Shown here: positions 1-8,869 of the stretch, piece after piece
Numbering within the stretch: the stretch's first letter is position 1
Layout: the number at the start of each line of letters is the position of its first letter
Assembly (NCBI GenBank): GCA_016786745.1
Contig: JAEUVS010000076.1
Location: 1-61,634, forward strand
From: Chitinophagaceae bacterium
GTDB lineage: Bacteria > Bacteroidota > Bacteroidia > Chitinophagales > Chitinophagaceae
Direction of reading: 5' to 3'
Length of the DNA: 61,634 nucleotides
Made by a program: the position numbers and the translations under genes
Notes under the pieces: generated by a model
Databases searched by the model: none
Seen by the model: the letters and a program-made list of their open reading frames with translations, nothing else
Told to the model about the DNA's origin: nothing

Positions 1-167
1 TCGGCCCACTCGCTTTTATTTTTTCCCAGCCTTATGTCTATTACGTCGCCGGGCACTACATCTTCAATGAAAATTACTTTGCCGTTTACCCTGGCTATTG
101 ATTTTCCTTCCGCGGCATAGTTCTCTACAGGTACTTTTTCAAGTATTATGTTCTTTTTCTTTCGCAA
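1..167 (-). CDS. rlmD: 23S rRNA (uracil-5-)-methyltransferase, RlmD/RumA-like, N-terminal fragment
   Basis: Only the first ~55 residues lie in the window; the gene runs off the left edge. They read as a TRAM RNA-binding domain (basic start RKKKNIILEKV, then AAEGKSIARVNGKVIFI and VVPGDVIDI), the usual N-terminus of RumA/RlmD-type SAM-dependent rRNA methyltransferases. An in-frame TAA lies 9 bases upstream of the first usable codon, so translation probably starts at TTG (167-165). It sits 22 bases behind the msrB stop on the same strand and is probably cotranscribed with it. The catalytic domain is not visible, so MiaB/RimO-type TRAM proteins are not strictly excluded, although in those TRAM is C-terminal. 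Confidence 0.6.
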   Translation of the reverse strand, partial: MRKKKNIILEKVPVENYAAEGKSIARVNGKVIFIEDVVPGDVIDIRLGKNKSEWA

Positions 168-189
168 GCCGCGAATTTAGGCAATCTGC

Positions 190-759
190 TTACTTTTTTG
201 CCTCGTAGCTCTTTTCGGCCTCTTTTGCTTTTTCAAAATCAAGCACTACACCGTTAATGCAGTAACGTAAGCCGGTTGGGGGAGGACCATCTTCGAAAAC
301 GTGTCCCAGGTGCGACTTACAGCGGCCGCACATTACTTCAGTACGCTTCATGCCGTGAGAATTGTCGGCCTCGTAAATAACACTGCCCTTTGTAACGGGT
401 TGATAAAAACTCGGCCAGCCACAACCACTTTCAAATTTCGTGTCGCTCAAAAAGAGTGCGTTTCCACAAACGGCGCAGTAATATGTGCCCACTTCTTTTG
501 AAGTTTCAAAAGGACTGGTCCACGGCCTCTCTGTGCCTTTCATCCTTGCTATATAGTAAACATCCTGTGGCAAAATCTTCTTCCACTCTTCATCGGTAAG
601 GTTAACCTTGCTACTGTCTGAACGGGAGTAGTGAGGATTTGCCTGTTTTTTTGTATCCATAGTCTGTGATTGTTTATTGTCCGCTGAATTCTGGGAGTAG
701 GTACACTGCTGCAAAAAGCCCGCAGTGAGAAATAAAGTAATTAAGTAGATTGTCTTCAT
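190..759 (-). CDS. msrB: Peptide-methionine (R)-S-oxide reductase MsrB, lipoprotein form
   Basis: Reduces methionine-R-sulfoxide in proteins. The 189-residue protein starts with a lipoprotein signal (hydrophobic core, then LQQC with Cys19 as the lipidated residue), so it should work in the envelope rather than the cytosol. The MsrB domain spans about 52-178. Zinc-site pairs CAVC (95/98) and CGRC (144/147) are present, as are the CGWPSF motif (113-118) and the catalytic Cys167 in RYCIN. A Ser/Gln/Lys-rich linker joins the lipid anchor to the domain. A -7 box at 777-784 gives a leader of about 13 bases. Family assignment is certain; the envelope location is inferred from the lipobox. Confidence 0.95.
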   Translation of the reverse strand: MKTIYLITLFLTAGFLQQCTYSQNSADNKQSQTMDTKKQANPHYSRSDSSKVNLTDEEWKKILPQDVYYIARMKGTERPWTSPFETSKEVGTYYCAVCGNALFLSDTKFESGCGWPSFYQPVTKGSVIYEADNSHGMKRTEVMCGRCKSHLGHVFEDGPPPTGLRYCINGVVLDFEKAKEAEKSYEAKK

Positions 760-776
760 ATTTTTATCCCTCTTAC

Positions 777-784
777 CAAATTTA
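777..784 (-). promoter_or_regulatory. -7 promoter element for msrB
   Basis: On the minus strand this reads TAAATTTG, a full match to the Bacteroidota -7 consensus TAnnTTTG, 17 bases upstream of the msrB ATG. No convincing -33 TTTG is seen. Confidence 0.6.
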
Positions 785-875
785 CGACACTGCGGGGGCG
801 ATGGATTACTAAAATGTTTCTAATGGCTTTATTTATTTGTTAAAGGATTTTCAACGTTGGTAATTTATATTTACG

Positions 876-892
876 GCCGGTTTAAAACCGGC
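876..892. promoter_or_regulatory. Palindrome in the adk leader
   Basis: GCCGGTTT-A-AAACCGGC has 8-base arms that pair perfectly around one base and ends 36 bases before the adk ATG. It follows TATATTTA (866-873), a near match to the -7 element, so it would lie at or just after the transcription start. It could be an operator or an early hairpin. A related AAACCGGC hairpin occurs behind gyrB. Confidence 0.45.
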
Positions 893-928
893 TAGTTTCA
901 TTAAGTTATTAATCTTTAAGGCTTTCAG

Positions 929-1510
929 ATGTTTAATGTCATATTATTCGGCCCTCCGGGCAGTGGGAAAGGAACACAATCCGAAAAGCTGATAGACAGG
1001 TATGGCCTCGTCCACTTGTCTACCGGTAACCTGTTGAGAGAGCAGATTTCAAATCAAACCCGGCTCGGACTCGAAGCAAAAAAGTTTATGGATAGCGGAC
1101 AGCTGGTACCGGATTCCGTAGTAATCGGTATGATCAGATCGGCAATCAAAGAGAACCCCGACGCTGAAGGCTTTCTCTTCGACGGTTTTCCAAGAACCGT
1201 GGCGCAATCACAGGCACTCGATGAGCTGCTCGCCGAAAATCATTCAGAGATCAATGCTGTTCTCGCCCTTGAGGTTTCAGAAGACGAACTGATCAGCCGC
1301 CTGCTAAACAGGGGGAAAACCTCAGGTCGCAGCGACGATACCAACGAGCAGGTTATCCGCGCAAGGATCACTGAATACGAAAATAAAACCGCAGCTGTTG
1401 CAGAATACTACGATCAGTTCGGCAAAGTGGTAAAGATTAAGGGAGAAGGCGACGTCGAAGCAATCTTCGACGCGCTTTGCAACGAGATTGAAGCGAAAAA
1501 AATCGTGTGA
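929..1510 (+). CDS. adk: Adenylate kinase, short-LID form
   Basis: Interconverts ATP + AMP and 2 ADP. 193 residues. P-loop GPPGSGKGT at 8-16, STGNLLR (31-37) of the AMP site, and GFLFDGFPRT at 81-90. The LID is reduced to a short loop (RGKTSGRSDD, 128-137) with no zinc cysteines, so the protein is about 20 residues shorter than the E. coli enzyme, as is usual in Bacteroidota. The stop codon directly abuts the stop of the convergent lipoprotein gene (1511) with no spacer. Confidence 0.96.
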   Translation: MFNVILFGPPGSGKGTQSEKLIDRYGLVHLSTGNLLREQISNQTRLGLEAKKFMDSGQLVPDSVVIGMIRSAIKENPDAEGFLFDGFPRTVAQSQALDELLAENHSEINAVLALEVSEDELISRLLNRGKTSGRSDDTNEQVIRARITEYENKTAAVAEYYDQFGKVVKIKGEGDVEAIFDALCNEIEAKKIV

Positions 1511-1939
1511 TTATTTTTTTAGCGTCGAATCAGCTTTGGATATAGCTGATAAAATATCATTCTTTACTTTGATGATTTTTGATTCTTCCGAGGTGAGGTA
1601 TGCTATTCTTTGTTCCGGCTGATCCTGGAGAGTATCAATGCTGAATTCATGCATCCACGTTTCCATACCATCATATGCAGACTGCAGTTCAGTATTCAGG
1701 GATTTATAGGTTTCCTTTAGTGAACCGGATTTTCCTTTAGCCAGTGAGTCTATTTTTTGCTGATACCCTGGTATCTGCCGCTGTTTCGCCATTGCGGCAT
1801 TGTGTTCGTTCATCACAACATTAAAAAGGGAGTCTTCAGGAGAACCGGCAGATTCGGAAAAGCCGTCAGTTCTGTCCGGTGAATTGCCTGTGCAGGCCGC
1901 AAAGAAAATTAGTACGGAGAAATAAAGTAGTTTTTTCAT
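1511..1939 (-). CDS. Uncharacterised lipoprotein
   Basis: 142 residues. MKKLLYFSVLIFFAAC gives a signal peptide with the lipobox FAAC (Cys16). After a Ser/Asp/Pro-rich linker the rest looks mainly helical and charged (repeated Lys/Glu/Gln), possibly coiled coil, and contains WMHEF in the middle. I do not recognise a named domain. It begins three bases after the enoyl-CoA hydratase stop and is the last gene of the lptB run. Its location in the operon suggests an envelope role, but no function can be given. Confidence 0.75.
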   Translation of the reverse strand: MKKLLYFSVLIFFAACTGNSPDRTDGFSESAGSPEDSLFNVVMNEHNAAMAKQRQIPGYQQKIDSLAKGKSGSLKETYKSLNTELQSAYDGMETWMHEFSIDTLQDQPEQRIAYLTSEESKIIKVKNDILSAISKADSTLKK

Positions 1940-1942
1940 ATT

Positions 1943-2701
1943 TTATTTTTTTATCTGCGCGATCGCTTTCTTCGAAAAATCGCTTAGTGCAAGACGTCCG
2001 CTAACAGCGGCCCGTTGTTCGAGTAATGTATCCCAATGATCGGTGTCTTTCCATAGAACCTTCTTCAACTCTGCCATTGCTTCCGGGCTCGAATGGGCCA
2101 AAGTATTAGCCAACCTGGCTACCGCTTCATCCATTTCTTCTACTGTATGATGTAATTCCGAATACAAGCCCTTTCTGTGGCACCATTCAGCGTTTCGCCA
2201 TAATGTTGCGTCAATTGCGAGCGCACCGAATGCGGCGATTCCAATTTTTCGTTCAACAGCCGGCGCTATCACAAAAGGACCAAAGCCGATAGACAATTCA
2301 CTCAGCTTAACGTCGCCTTTGTCGAGCGCTATCGCATAGTCAACAGCAGCGGCAATGCCAACACCTCCGCCAACGCACTTTCCATGTATGCGGCCTATAA
2401 TGAACTTCGGACATTTTCTCATCGCGTTTATTACGTGCGCGAACCCGCTGAAAAACTGATGTCCGTCTTTTTCGTTATTGATGGCGAGCAGTTCGTCGAA
2501 GGATGCGCCCGCGCAAAATGCCCTCTCGCCTGCAGATCGAAGAACAATCACTTTCGTATCGAAAGCAGCTCCTGCCGCATAAATTTCGTGTGCAATTTCC
2601 TGGAGCAATTTTGCGGGAAGGCTGTTACTCTGGGGATGGTAAAATTCGATTGTGGTTATCGCCTGGTGAGTTTCCGATTTTACGTAAGGTGTTCCATTCA
2701 T
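1943..2701 (-). CDS. Enoyl-CoA hydratase/isomerase family protein (crotonase fold)
   Basis: 252-residue crotonase-family protein; the oxyanion-hole segments AFCAGASF (61-68) and HGKCVGGGVG (106-115) are recognisable. Of the two acidic catalytic residues of true hydratases, the second is kept (Glu135 in LSELSIGFGP), but the first, normally the Glu in GGGxE, is Gly115. A one-Glu site is known from isomerases and other crotonase members, so simple hydration of trans-enoyl-CoA should not be assumed. The start is 10 bases behind paaZ, which suggests that it works on the same acyl-CoA intermediates. PaaF/PaaG-like is possible but not shown. Confidence 0.85.
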   Translation of the reverse strand: MNGTPYVKSETHQAITTIEFYHPQSNSLPAKLLQEIAHEIYAAGAAFDTKVIVLRSAGERAFCAGASFDELLAINNEKDGHQFFSGFAHVINAMRKCPKFIIGRIHGKCVGGGVGIAAAVDYAIALDKGDVKLSELSIGFGPFVIAPAVERKIGIAAFGALAIDATLWRNAEWCHRKGLYSELHHTVEEMDEAVARLANTLAHSSPEAMAELKKVLWKDTDHWDTLLEQRAAVSGRLALSDFSKKAIAQIKK

Positions 2702-2711
2702 GGAGATGCGT

Positions 2712-4754
2712 TTAATTTTTCCTTCTTACCATTGTCAGGATAGTTGCTATGGCCACATCTTCGTTCAACTGGTCGGTTACCTCCACAAGCCATTTAACGA
2801 TACCGCTGGGTACATCGTTTTCATCTTTCTGATCCTGGATCGTTTTTTCTTTCACCGTCAGCTTTACACCGATAGTGGTTCCCGCGTAAACAGGTTTAAT
2901 AAACCTGCATTCATCTATTCCATAGTTCAGCAGCACCGGTCCCTTCTTGCCATCCACAAACAAACCCGCAGCTGCGCTGAGAATAAAATAGCCGTGGGCC
3001 ACAGGTTTTTCAAAAATCGTTCCCCCCAGGGCCGTATGGTCTACGTGGGCGTAAAAATGATCCCAGCTTACATTGGCAAAGTTAACGATATCGGCTTCAG
3101 TAATCGTTCGTTTACCGGTTATAACAGCATCGCCTATGCGCAATTCTTCAAAGAACTTTCTGAATGGATGTTTTTCATCTTCAGTAACGGCCGCATGCCG
3201 GTGATAGCTATTGGTTACAGCCGTAATTGCTGACGGTGAACCCTGTATGGCCAGTCGTTGCATGTAATGCCTCACTCCACGGATGCCTCCCATTTCTTCA
3301 CCACCACCAGCACGACCCGGTCCCCCATGCACCAGGGAAGGTAACGGCGATCCATGCCCCGTGCTTTCCTTTGCACATTCTTTGTTTAGTACGAGAATCC
3401 GGCCGTGATGGCTGCCCGCACCATATATAAAATCCTTTGCAATATTATTATCTGCCGTAACAATCGTTGACACGAGCGATCCCATTCCCATATTCGCCAG
3501 CGTTATTACGTCGTCGTTATTTTTATATGGCATTATGGTGCTAACAGGGCCAAATGCTTCAACACTATGCGGCTCGGCTGATTTAAAAGGATTGTCGTTT
3601 GCAAGCAACAAGGGACTTACAAACGCGCCTTTTTTAAAATCTGCATCTATTAATTCAACACTGTCGAGCGAACCATACACGATACGGCTCGATGCAAGAA
3701 GTTTTTTTACCTGCGCAATAACTTCTTCACGTTGTTCGAGGCCGGCAAGCGAGCCCATGCGCACTTTCTCGTTAGCAGGATTCCCTATTATGGTTTGACC
3801 AAGCGATTTTCCAAGCGCGATCCACGCGTCTTCCATCCTGTTTTCCGGAACAAAAATTCTGCGTATGGCTGTACACTTCTGCCCGGCCTTTACGGTCATC
3901 TCACGCCTTACTTCTTTCAAAAAAATATCCCATTCGGGCATGCCTGGTTCAACATCACTGCCCAACACGATGCAATTCAATGAATCTGCTTCGAGGTTAA
4001 AGGGCACATTGTTTTTTAAAACATTTGAGTTCGACTTGAGTTTATTCCCGGTTGATGCCGAACCGGTAAAAGTGATTACATCCTGCGATTGAACATGATC
4101 GAGGATACCACCGGCCGAACCGCATATCAGCTGCAGCGCCCCGTCGGGTAGAATTTTTGAGGCGGCAATTTCTCTCACCACAGCTTCAGTTAAATACGAT
4201 GTAACCGTTGCGGGCTTTACAACAGCCGGAACACCCGCGAGAAGATTCACGGCAATTTTTTCCAGCATTCCCCACACAGGGAAATTAAACGCGTTGATGT
4301 GAACAGCTACGCCTTCTTTTGGCACCCATATGTGACGACCGATGAAATTTCCATTTTTACTTAGCGGAACCGGTTCGCCATCTACATAAAATGGATCATC
4401 GTTAAATTTCCGGCGCAGCGACGCGTATGAAAATAAATTACCAATGCCGCCTTCAATATCTATCCAGCTGTCGTTTTTTGTGGCACCCGTATTATAGCTG
4501 ACTGAGTAAAATTTTTCGAGATGATTTTGAAGATGGAACGCAAGCGCTTTGAGCATTCGTCCGCGTTCGTGAAATGTCATCTTGCGAAGCGCGGGGTTTC
4601 CTTTCTTTCGTGCGTAGTCGAGAATGTCAGAAAAGTTCAGGCCTTTAGTAGATGCGTGCGCAATTACTTCGCCATTTACAGCATTTTTTAGCGGAACACC
4701 TTCACCATCGCCCGCGACCCATTTTCCGAGGACATAATTTTGAAGTTTATTCAT
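2712..4754 (-). CDS. paaZ: PaaZ-type bifunctional aldehyde dehydrogenase / enoyl-CoA hydratase
   Basis: 680 residues, the normal length of PaaZ, which opens the oxepin-CoA ring in phenylacetate breakdown and oxidises the resulting aldehyde. The ALDH domain (about 1-510) has the catalytic pair Glu255 (FNLEAD) and Cys294 (AGQKC). The C-terminal MaoC-type hydratase domain (about 530-680) has Asp565 and His570 in WDHFYAH. Both active sites look intact. No paaA-E, paaJ, paaK or paaG gene is nearby, so the neighbourhood does not prove phenylacetate use; neighbours are fabG and a crotonase. FabG ends 22 bases upstream on the same strand. Confidence 0.92.
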   Translation of the reverse strand: MNKLQNYVLGKWVAGDGEGVPLKNAVNGEVIAHASTKGLNFSDILDYARKKGNPALRKMTFHERGRMLKALAFHLQNHLEKFYSVSYNTGATKNDSWIDIEGGIGNLFSYASLRRKFNDDPFYVDGEPVPLSKNGNFIGRHIWVPKEGVAVHINAFNFPVWGMLEKIAVNLLAGVPAVVKPATVTSYLTEAVVREIAASKILPDGALQLICGSAGGILDHVQSQDVITFTGSASTGNKLKSNSNVLKNNVPFNLEADSLNCIVLGSDVEPGMPEWDIFLKEVRREMTVKAGQKCTAIRRIFVPENRMEDAWIALGKSLGQTIIGNPANEKVRMGSLAGLEQREEVIAQVKKLLASSRIVYGSLDSVELIDADFKKGAFVSPLLLANDNPFKSAEPHSVEAFGPVSTIMPYKNNDDVITLANMGMGSLVSTIVTADNNIAKDFIYGAGSHHGRILVLNKECAKESTGHGSPLPSLVHGGPGRAGGGEEMGGIRGVRHYMQRLAIQGSPSAITAVTNSYHRHAAVTEDEKHPFRKFFEELRIGDAVITGKRTITEADIVNFANVSWDHFYAHVDHTALGGTIFEKPVAHGYFILSAAAGLFVDGKKGPVLLNYGIDECRFIKPVYAGTTIGVKLTVKEKTIQDQKDENDVPSGIVKWLVEVTDQLNEDVAIATILTMVRRKN

Positions 4755-4776
4755 GTGGTAAGCAAAAATTTTGCGG

Positions 4777-5532
4777 TCATATGTTTAATCCACCGCATAC
4801 ACTTATCACCTGGCCGGTTACATACGATCCCATATCGGAACCCAGGAACACACAGGTATCTGCTACTTCCGAGCCGCTACCAAAACGTCCCAGTGGAATT
4901 TTATCCATAAACGCTTTTGCCGTGTCGCCTTCATTCAGGTAATGAGTCATGTCGGTTTCTATAAAACCCGGTGCAATTGCATTGCATCGGATGTTGCGGC
5001 TTCCCAGTTCGTGGGCCATAGATTTTGTAAAACCAATTATACCGGCCTTACTCGCTGAATAGCTTGCCTGGCCCGCGTTTCCCCGAACGCCAACAATGGA
5101 GCTCATATTGATGATTGAACCTTTCCGAGCCTTCATCATCGGTTTTATCACCTGCTTGGTCATGTTGAAAACGCTTTTCAGATTAACAGCTATCACTTCA
5201 TCCCATTGCTGTTCGGTAAGCCTCAACAACAGGTTGTCTTTCGAAATACCTGCGTTGTTTACACAAATATCAATAGTTCCAAATTCTTTTAAGACATCAT
5301 TCACCAGTGATTCGCTTTCAGCAAAAATTCCGGCATTGCTTTTATAAGCTTTTGCTTTTACGCCGAGCGCTTTTAATTTTTCTTCCAATGCCGAAGCTTT
5401 CGGTTCGCTGCTGTCGCTTACATACGTAAACGCTACGTTCGCGCCATGCTCGGCGAATTTCAGGGCGATTGCCTCGCCAATGCCACGGGCGGCGCCCGTT
5501 ACGATGGCCACTTTGTTTTCGAGAAGTTTCAT
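4777..5532 (-). CDS. fabG: 3-oxoacyl-[ACP] reductase FabG-like short-chain dehydrogenase
   Basis: 251-residue Rossmann-fold SDR. NADPH-binding TGAARGIG (12-19), NNAG (92-95), and the catalytic set Asn117, Ser145, Tyr158, Lys162 (YSASK). NAIAPGFIETDM in the C-terminal half is typical of FabG. It would reduce 3-oxoacyl-ACP or -CoA to the 3-hydroxy form. It lies between the GH3-family gene and paaZ with gaps of about 25 bases, so it may be a dedicated reductase for this operon; acyl-CoA versus ACP specificity cannot be read from the sequence. Confidence 0.88.
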   Translation of the reverse strand: MKLLENKVAIVTGAARGIGEAIALKFAEHGANVAFTYVSDSSEPKASALEEKLKALGVKAKAYKSNAGIFAESESLVNDVLKEFGTIDICVNNAGISKDNLLLRLTEQQWDEVIAVNLKSVFNMTKQVIKPMMKARKGSIINMSSIVGVRGNAGQASYSASKAGIIGFTKSMAHELGSRNIRCNAIAPGFIETDMTHYLNEGDTAKAFMDKIPLGRFGSGSEVADTCVFLGSDMGSYVTGQVISVCGGLNI

Positions 5533-5557
5533 CTGTTAACCTATTTGAAACGGGAAG

Positions 5558-7066
5558 TTAAAGAGCATATTGAAGAATCTCTTCAATAAATATTCTTTCA
5601 TTGCTCAACCGGGGCACTTTGTGCTGTCCGCCAAGTTTTCCGCGGCTCTTCAACCAGTTATTGAACGATCCTTTTTTTAATTTCCTCACTACGGGCATAC
5701 GCAGAGCGATATTCTTATGTCTCTTTGCCTCGTAATCGCTGTTCAGAGATTTAAGTGCTGTATCGAGCTCGCCTACAAATGCCTCAAAATCTTCCGGCTC
5801 TTTTTCAAATTCCACAAGCCATTCGTGCGCTCCATTGTTGTCATCATTAAAATATATCGGCGCCGCTGTGTAATCATTTACAATAGCGCTGGTGTTTTTA
5901 CACGCGAGCGAAATGGCCCTGTCGGTATTATCTATAATCAATTCTTCGCCGAAAGCGTTTATATAATGCTTTACCCGTCCGCTCACAATTATTTTAAACG
6001 GTTTGAGGGAAGTGAAGCGAATCGTATCGCCCAAAAGATATCTCCATAATCCGCCGTTTGTGCTGATTACGGGCGCGTAGTTCTTATTCAGTTCAACATC
6101 ACGCAATCCGATTGTTTGCGGATCCGCCTTTCCATACTCACTTACAGGCATAAACTCCATGAATATTCCGTGATCCACAAACAGCAGCATCCCTTCGTCG
6201 TCGGGAATTTCCTGCGCCGCGATAAATCCCTCGCTGGCGTTATACATTTCGAGGTAATTAATTTTCTTACCGATTAATTTGTTGAACTGTTCGCGGTAAG
6301 GTTTGAAGGAAACGCCTCCGTGCATATACAGCTCAAGGCTTGGCCATACCTCTGAAATGCTGTTCCGGCCTGTTATTTCGAGGATGTGTTTAAACAGTAC
6401 AAGCGTCCATGTGGGTACACCTGAAATTGAAGTAACATTTTCTTTTATTGTGCTCTTTGCCAGCTTCGCAATTTTTTCTTCCCATTCATCCATCAGCGCG
6501 ATACTCAGTTCCGGTGTCCTGATCCACGAACCCCAGAAGGGCGTGTTTTGCAATAGTACCGCGCTAAGGTCGCCGTATTGCACATCTTCATTTACCTGGT
6601 GAATATTATGGCTGCCGCCGATAACAAGGCCCTTCCCCGTTAAAAGATCCGAGTCGGGATTATAGTTGTAATAAAGAGTGAGAACATCTTTCGCGGCCTT
6701 GTAATGACAATCCTGTAAACTCTCATCCGACACAGGAATAAATTTGCTTTTATCGCTTGTGGTGCCGCTGCTTTTTGCGAACCAGTAGATAGGAGTGTTC
6801 CATAGTACATTTTGCTCTCCATCCATGATTCGTTGTATGTAGGGCTTAATGTCGTCATATTCATGAATGGGCACCGCCTTCTTGAACGATTTTACGCTGA
6901 ACAGTTTTGAGAAGTTATATTTTTTTCCGAATTCAGTGTATTGGGCAGACGTAACCAGGTCCTGAAGCACTTCGCGCTGCGAATCTTCGGGGTGATTTTT
7001 CCATGCCTCGATGCGCCACTGCCGCATGCGGGCGAGTCCTGATATGGCTGGCGACAGGATTTTCAC
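5558..7066 (-). CDS. GH3-family acyl-adenylate-forming protein
   Basis: 502 residues matching the GH3 family, known from plant auxin and jasmonate amido synthetases and also found in bacteria. The ATP-loop motif [15 protein letters not shown] is at about 107-121, [10 protein letters not shown] in the middle and [11 protein letters not shown] before the C-terminal domain, all typical of adenylate formation. In plants these enzymes join an acyl acid to an amino acid; bacterial substrates are largely unknown. The start overlaps the lptB stop by 4 bases and fabG follows, pointing to acyl-chain chemistry, possibly of an envelope lipid (inference). Confidence 0.88.
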   Translation of the reverse strand: MKILSPAISGLARMRQWRIEAWKNHPEDSQREVLQDLVTSAQYTEFGKKYNFSKLFSVKSFKKAVPIHEYDDIKPYIQRIMDGEQNVLWNTPIYWFAKSSGTTSDKSKFIPVSDESLQDCHYKAAKDVLTLYYNYNPDSDLLTGKGLVIGGSHNIHQVNEDVQYGDLSAVLLQNTPFWGSWIRTPELSIALMDEWEEKIAKLAKSTIKENVTSISGVPTWTLVLFKHILEITGRNSISEVWPSLELYMHGGVSFKPYREQFNKLIGKKINYLEMYNASEGFIAAQEIPDDEGMLLFVDHGIFMEFMPVSEYGKADPQTIGLRDVELNKNYAPVISTNGGLWRYLLGDTIRFTSLKPFKIIVSGRVKHYINAFGEELIIDNTDRAISLACKNTSAIVNDYTAAPIYFNDDNNGAHEWLVEFEKEPEDFEAFVGELDTALKSLNSDYEAKRHKNIALRMPVVRKLKKGSFNNWLKSRGKLGGQHKVPRLSNERIFIEEILQYAL

Positions 7067-7830
7067 AGTCCTTCTCTTGCTTCTTCGTGCAGGTAATCTT
7101 TTCTTTTTAATTCAAAATTGCGGCCGAGGTAAAGTCTGCGTACCTGCTCGTCATCTGCAAGCTCTTCTGCGGTTCCGTGCTGGAATATTTTTCCTTCTAT
7201 CAATAAATAGGCCCTGTCGCAGATAGAAAGAGTTTCGTTTACGTTGTGATCGGTAATAAGAATGCCGATATTCCGGTATTTAAGCCGCGCTACCACGGCC
7301 TGGATGTCTTCAACAGCTATAGGGTCGACGCCGGCGAATGGTTCGTCGAGCAAAATAAATTTAGGGTCTACCGCTAGCGCTCTTGCTATTTCTGTTCTTC
7401 TCCGTTCGCCACCGCTCAGCGAGTCGCCGTTGTTTTTTCTTACATGATGCAACCTGAATTCATCGAGCAGCATTTCAAGTTTTTCTTTTTGTGCGGTTTT
7501 AGAGAGTCCGGTCATTTCCAGTACAGCGAGTATATTATCTTCAACGCTGAGCTTTCTGAATACAGAAGCTTCCTGTGGCAGGTAGCCAATGCCAAGCTGT
7601 GCCCTCTTATACATCGGTAGTCTTGTGATTTCCTTATCGTCGAGAAAAACTTTTCCGCTGTCGGGCTTTATTAGCCCAACCACCATGTAGAATGTGGTAG
7701 TTTTACCTGCCCCGTTGGGGCCAAGTAAACCAACGATTTCGCCCTGGTTTACATTAATGGACACTTCGTTTACAACAGTGCGGCTGCGGTACGATTTTAC
7801 AAGCTGGTTAGTGTGAATTTCACTGCTCAA
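7063..7830 (-). CDS. lptB: LPS export ABC transporter ATP-binding protein LptB
   Basis: Drives LPS extraction from the inner membrane together with LptF/G/C. Walker [10 protein letters not shown] (37-45), Q-loop [15 protein letters not shown], signature LSGGERRR, Walker [11 protein letters not shown] and switch His in ITDHNV. I chose TTG (7830-7828, 255 aa, start [13 protein letters not shown]): a longer frame opens at ATG 7869, but a -7 box (7847-7854) lies inside that extension and the extra residues ([12 protein letters not shown]) are unlike LptB. First gene of a run ending at 1511. Confidence 0.93.
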   Translation of the reverse strand: MSSEIHTNQLVKSYRSRTVVNEVSINVNQGEIVGLLGPNGAGKTTTFYMVVGLIKPDSGKVFLDDKEITRLPMYKRAQLGIGYLPQEASVFRKLSVEDNILAVLEMTGLSKTAQKEKLEMLLDEFRLHHVRKNNGDSLSGGERRRTEIARALAVDPKFILLDEPFAGVDPIAVEDIQAVVARLKYRNIGILITDHNVNETLSICDRAYLLIEGKIFQHGTAEELADDEQVRRLYLGRNFELKRKDYLHEEAREGL

Positions 7831-7846
7831 ATTGCATGGTTTCCGG

Positions 7847-7854
7847 CAAAAATA
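7847..7854 (-). promoter_or_regulatory. -7 promoter element for the lptB operon
   Basis: TATTTTTG on the minus strand, 16 bases before the TTG start. It shares a short divergent intergenic region with the metF box, so the two promoters are back to back within about 35 bases. Confidence 0.5.
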
Positions 7855-7880
7855 CCGTAACAAATACAAAAAACGTGTCC

Positions 7881-7888
7881 TATGTTTG
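7881..7888 (+). promoter_or_regulatory. -7 promoter element for metF
   Basis: TATGTTTG followed by C, 27 bases before the metF ATG. The leader is too short to hold a SAM or B12 riboswitch. Confidence 0.6.
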
Positions 7889-7915
7889 CACGCTGAAAAA
7901 CATTAACTAAAAGGG

Positions 7916-8869
7916 ATGAAAGTCATTGATCATATAAGGCAGGCGAAGGATACATTAATATCTTTTGAAATTCTTCCGCCGTTGAAGGGAAAGACCATTA
8001 ATTCAATCTATGAACACCTGGATCCGTTGATGGAATTCAAGCCATCCTTTATAAATGTTACCTATCACCGCAGTGAGCACGTTTTCAAGAAGAAGGCCGA
8101 TGGCACATTCGACAAGGTAGAAGTGAGAAAAAGACCCGGAACGGTTGGAATTTGCGCAGCCATCATGAACTATTATCATGTCGACGCAGTGCCTCACCTC
8201 ATTTGCGGAGGTTTTAACAAAAGAGAAACCGAAGACGCCCTTATAGACCTCAACTTTATTGGTGTTGACAACGTTCTTGTACTCCGCGGCGACGCTGCAA
8301 AAAATGAAACCCTCTTCGAACCTGATCCCGACGGACACCGCTACGCGATAGACCTGCTTAAACAGGTGGTGAACCTCAACAACGGAATTTATCTTGAAGA
8401 AGATATTCTTGATGGCTTCCGGACAAAATTTTCAATAGGTGTGGCTGGCTATCCCGAAAAACATTTCGAAGCCCCCAATATGAATTCCGATCTCGACTAC
8501 CTCAAAGAAAAAGTCGATGCAGGTTCGGATTATATCGTCACTCAAATGTTTTTCGACAATAAAAAATACTTCGAATTCGTAGACAAATGCCGCGAAAAAG
8601 GCATCAACATTCCTATTATACCCGGATTAAAACCGGTGACAAGCAAAAAACAGCTGTCGATTATTCCTAGAACATTTCATGTTGACATACCCGACGAACT
8701 CAGCGTTGAAATCATGAAATGTAAAACAGACCTGGATGTAGAGAAAGTCGGCGCCGAGTGGTTGCTCAATCAATCGCGTGAATTGAAAAAAGCCGGCGTG
8801 CCCGTATTACATTACTACACGCTTGGCAAAGCAAGAGTAATCTCAAATGTGGTAAAACAGTTACTTTAA
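7916..8869 (+). CDS. metF: 5,10-methylenetetrahydrofolate reductase
   Basis: 317-residue TIM-barrel flavoprotein that makes 5-methyl-THF for methionine synthesis. Typical segments: SFEILPP near residue 17 with the catalytic Glu, VTYHRSEH, LVLRGD (FAD/folate region), GVAGYPEKH, DAGSDYIVTQMFFDN and PGLKPV. Length is normal. AAAGGG just before ATG 7916 is one of the few purine-rich sites that could serve as an RBS here. The stop shares the palindrome TTAA with the stop of the convergent PpiC gene. Confidence 0.96.
   Translation: MKVIDHIRQAKDTLISFEILPPLKGKTINSIYEHLDPLMEFKPSFINVTYHRSEHVFKKKADGTFDKVEVRKRPGTVGICAAIMNYYHVDAVPHLICGGFNKRETEDALIDLNFIGVDNVLVLRGDAAKNETLFEPDPDGHRYAIDLLKQVVNLNNGIYLEEDILDGFRTKFSIGVAGYPEKHFEAPNMNSDLDYLKEKVDAGSDYIVTQMFFDNKKYFEFVDKCREKGINIPIIPGLKPVTSKKQLSIIPRTFHVDIPDELSVEIMKCKTDLDVEKVGAEWLLNQSRELKKAGVPVLHYYTLGKARVISNVVKQLL

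Noticed and set aside
1943..4754. Complete phenylacetate degradation cluster
   Set aside because: Only paaZ and an atypical crotonase are present; no ring epoxidase, CoA ligase or thiolase genes are in the window.
7889..7915. SAM or cobalamin riboswitch before metF
   Set aside because: Only about 27 bases lie between the -7 box and the ATG, too short for any known methionine-pathway riboswitch.
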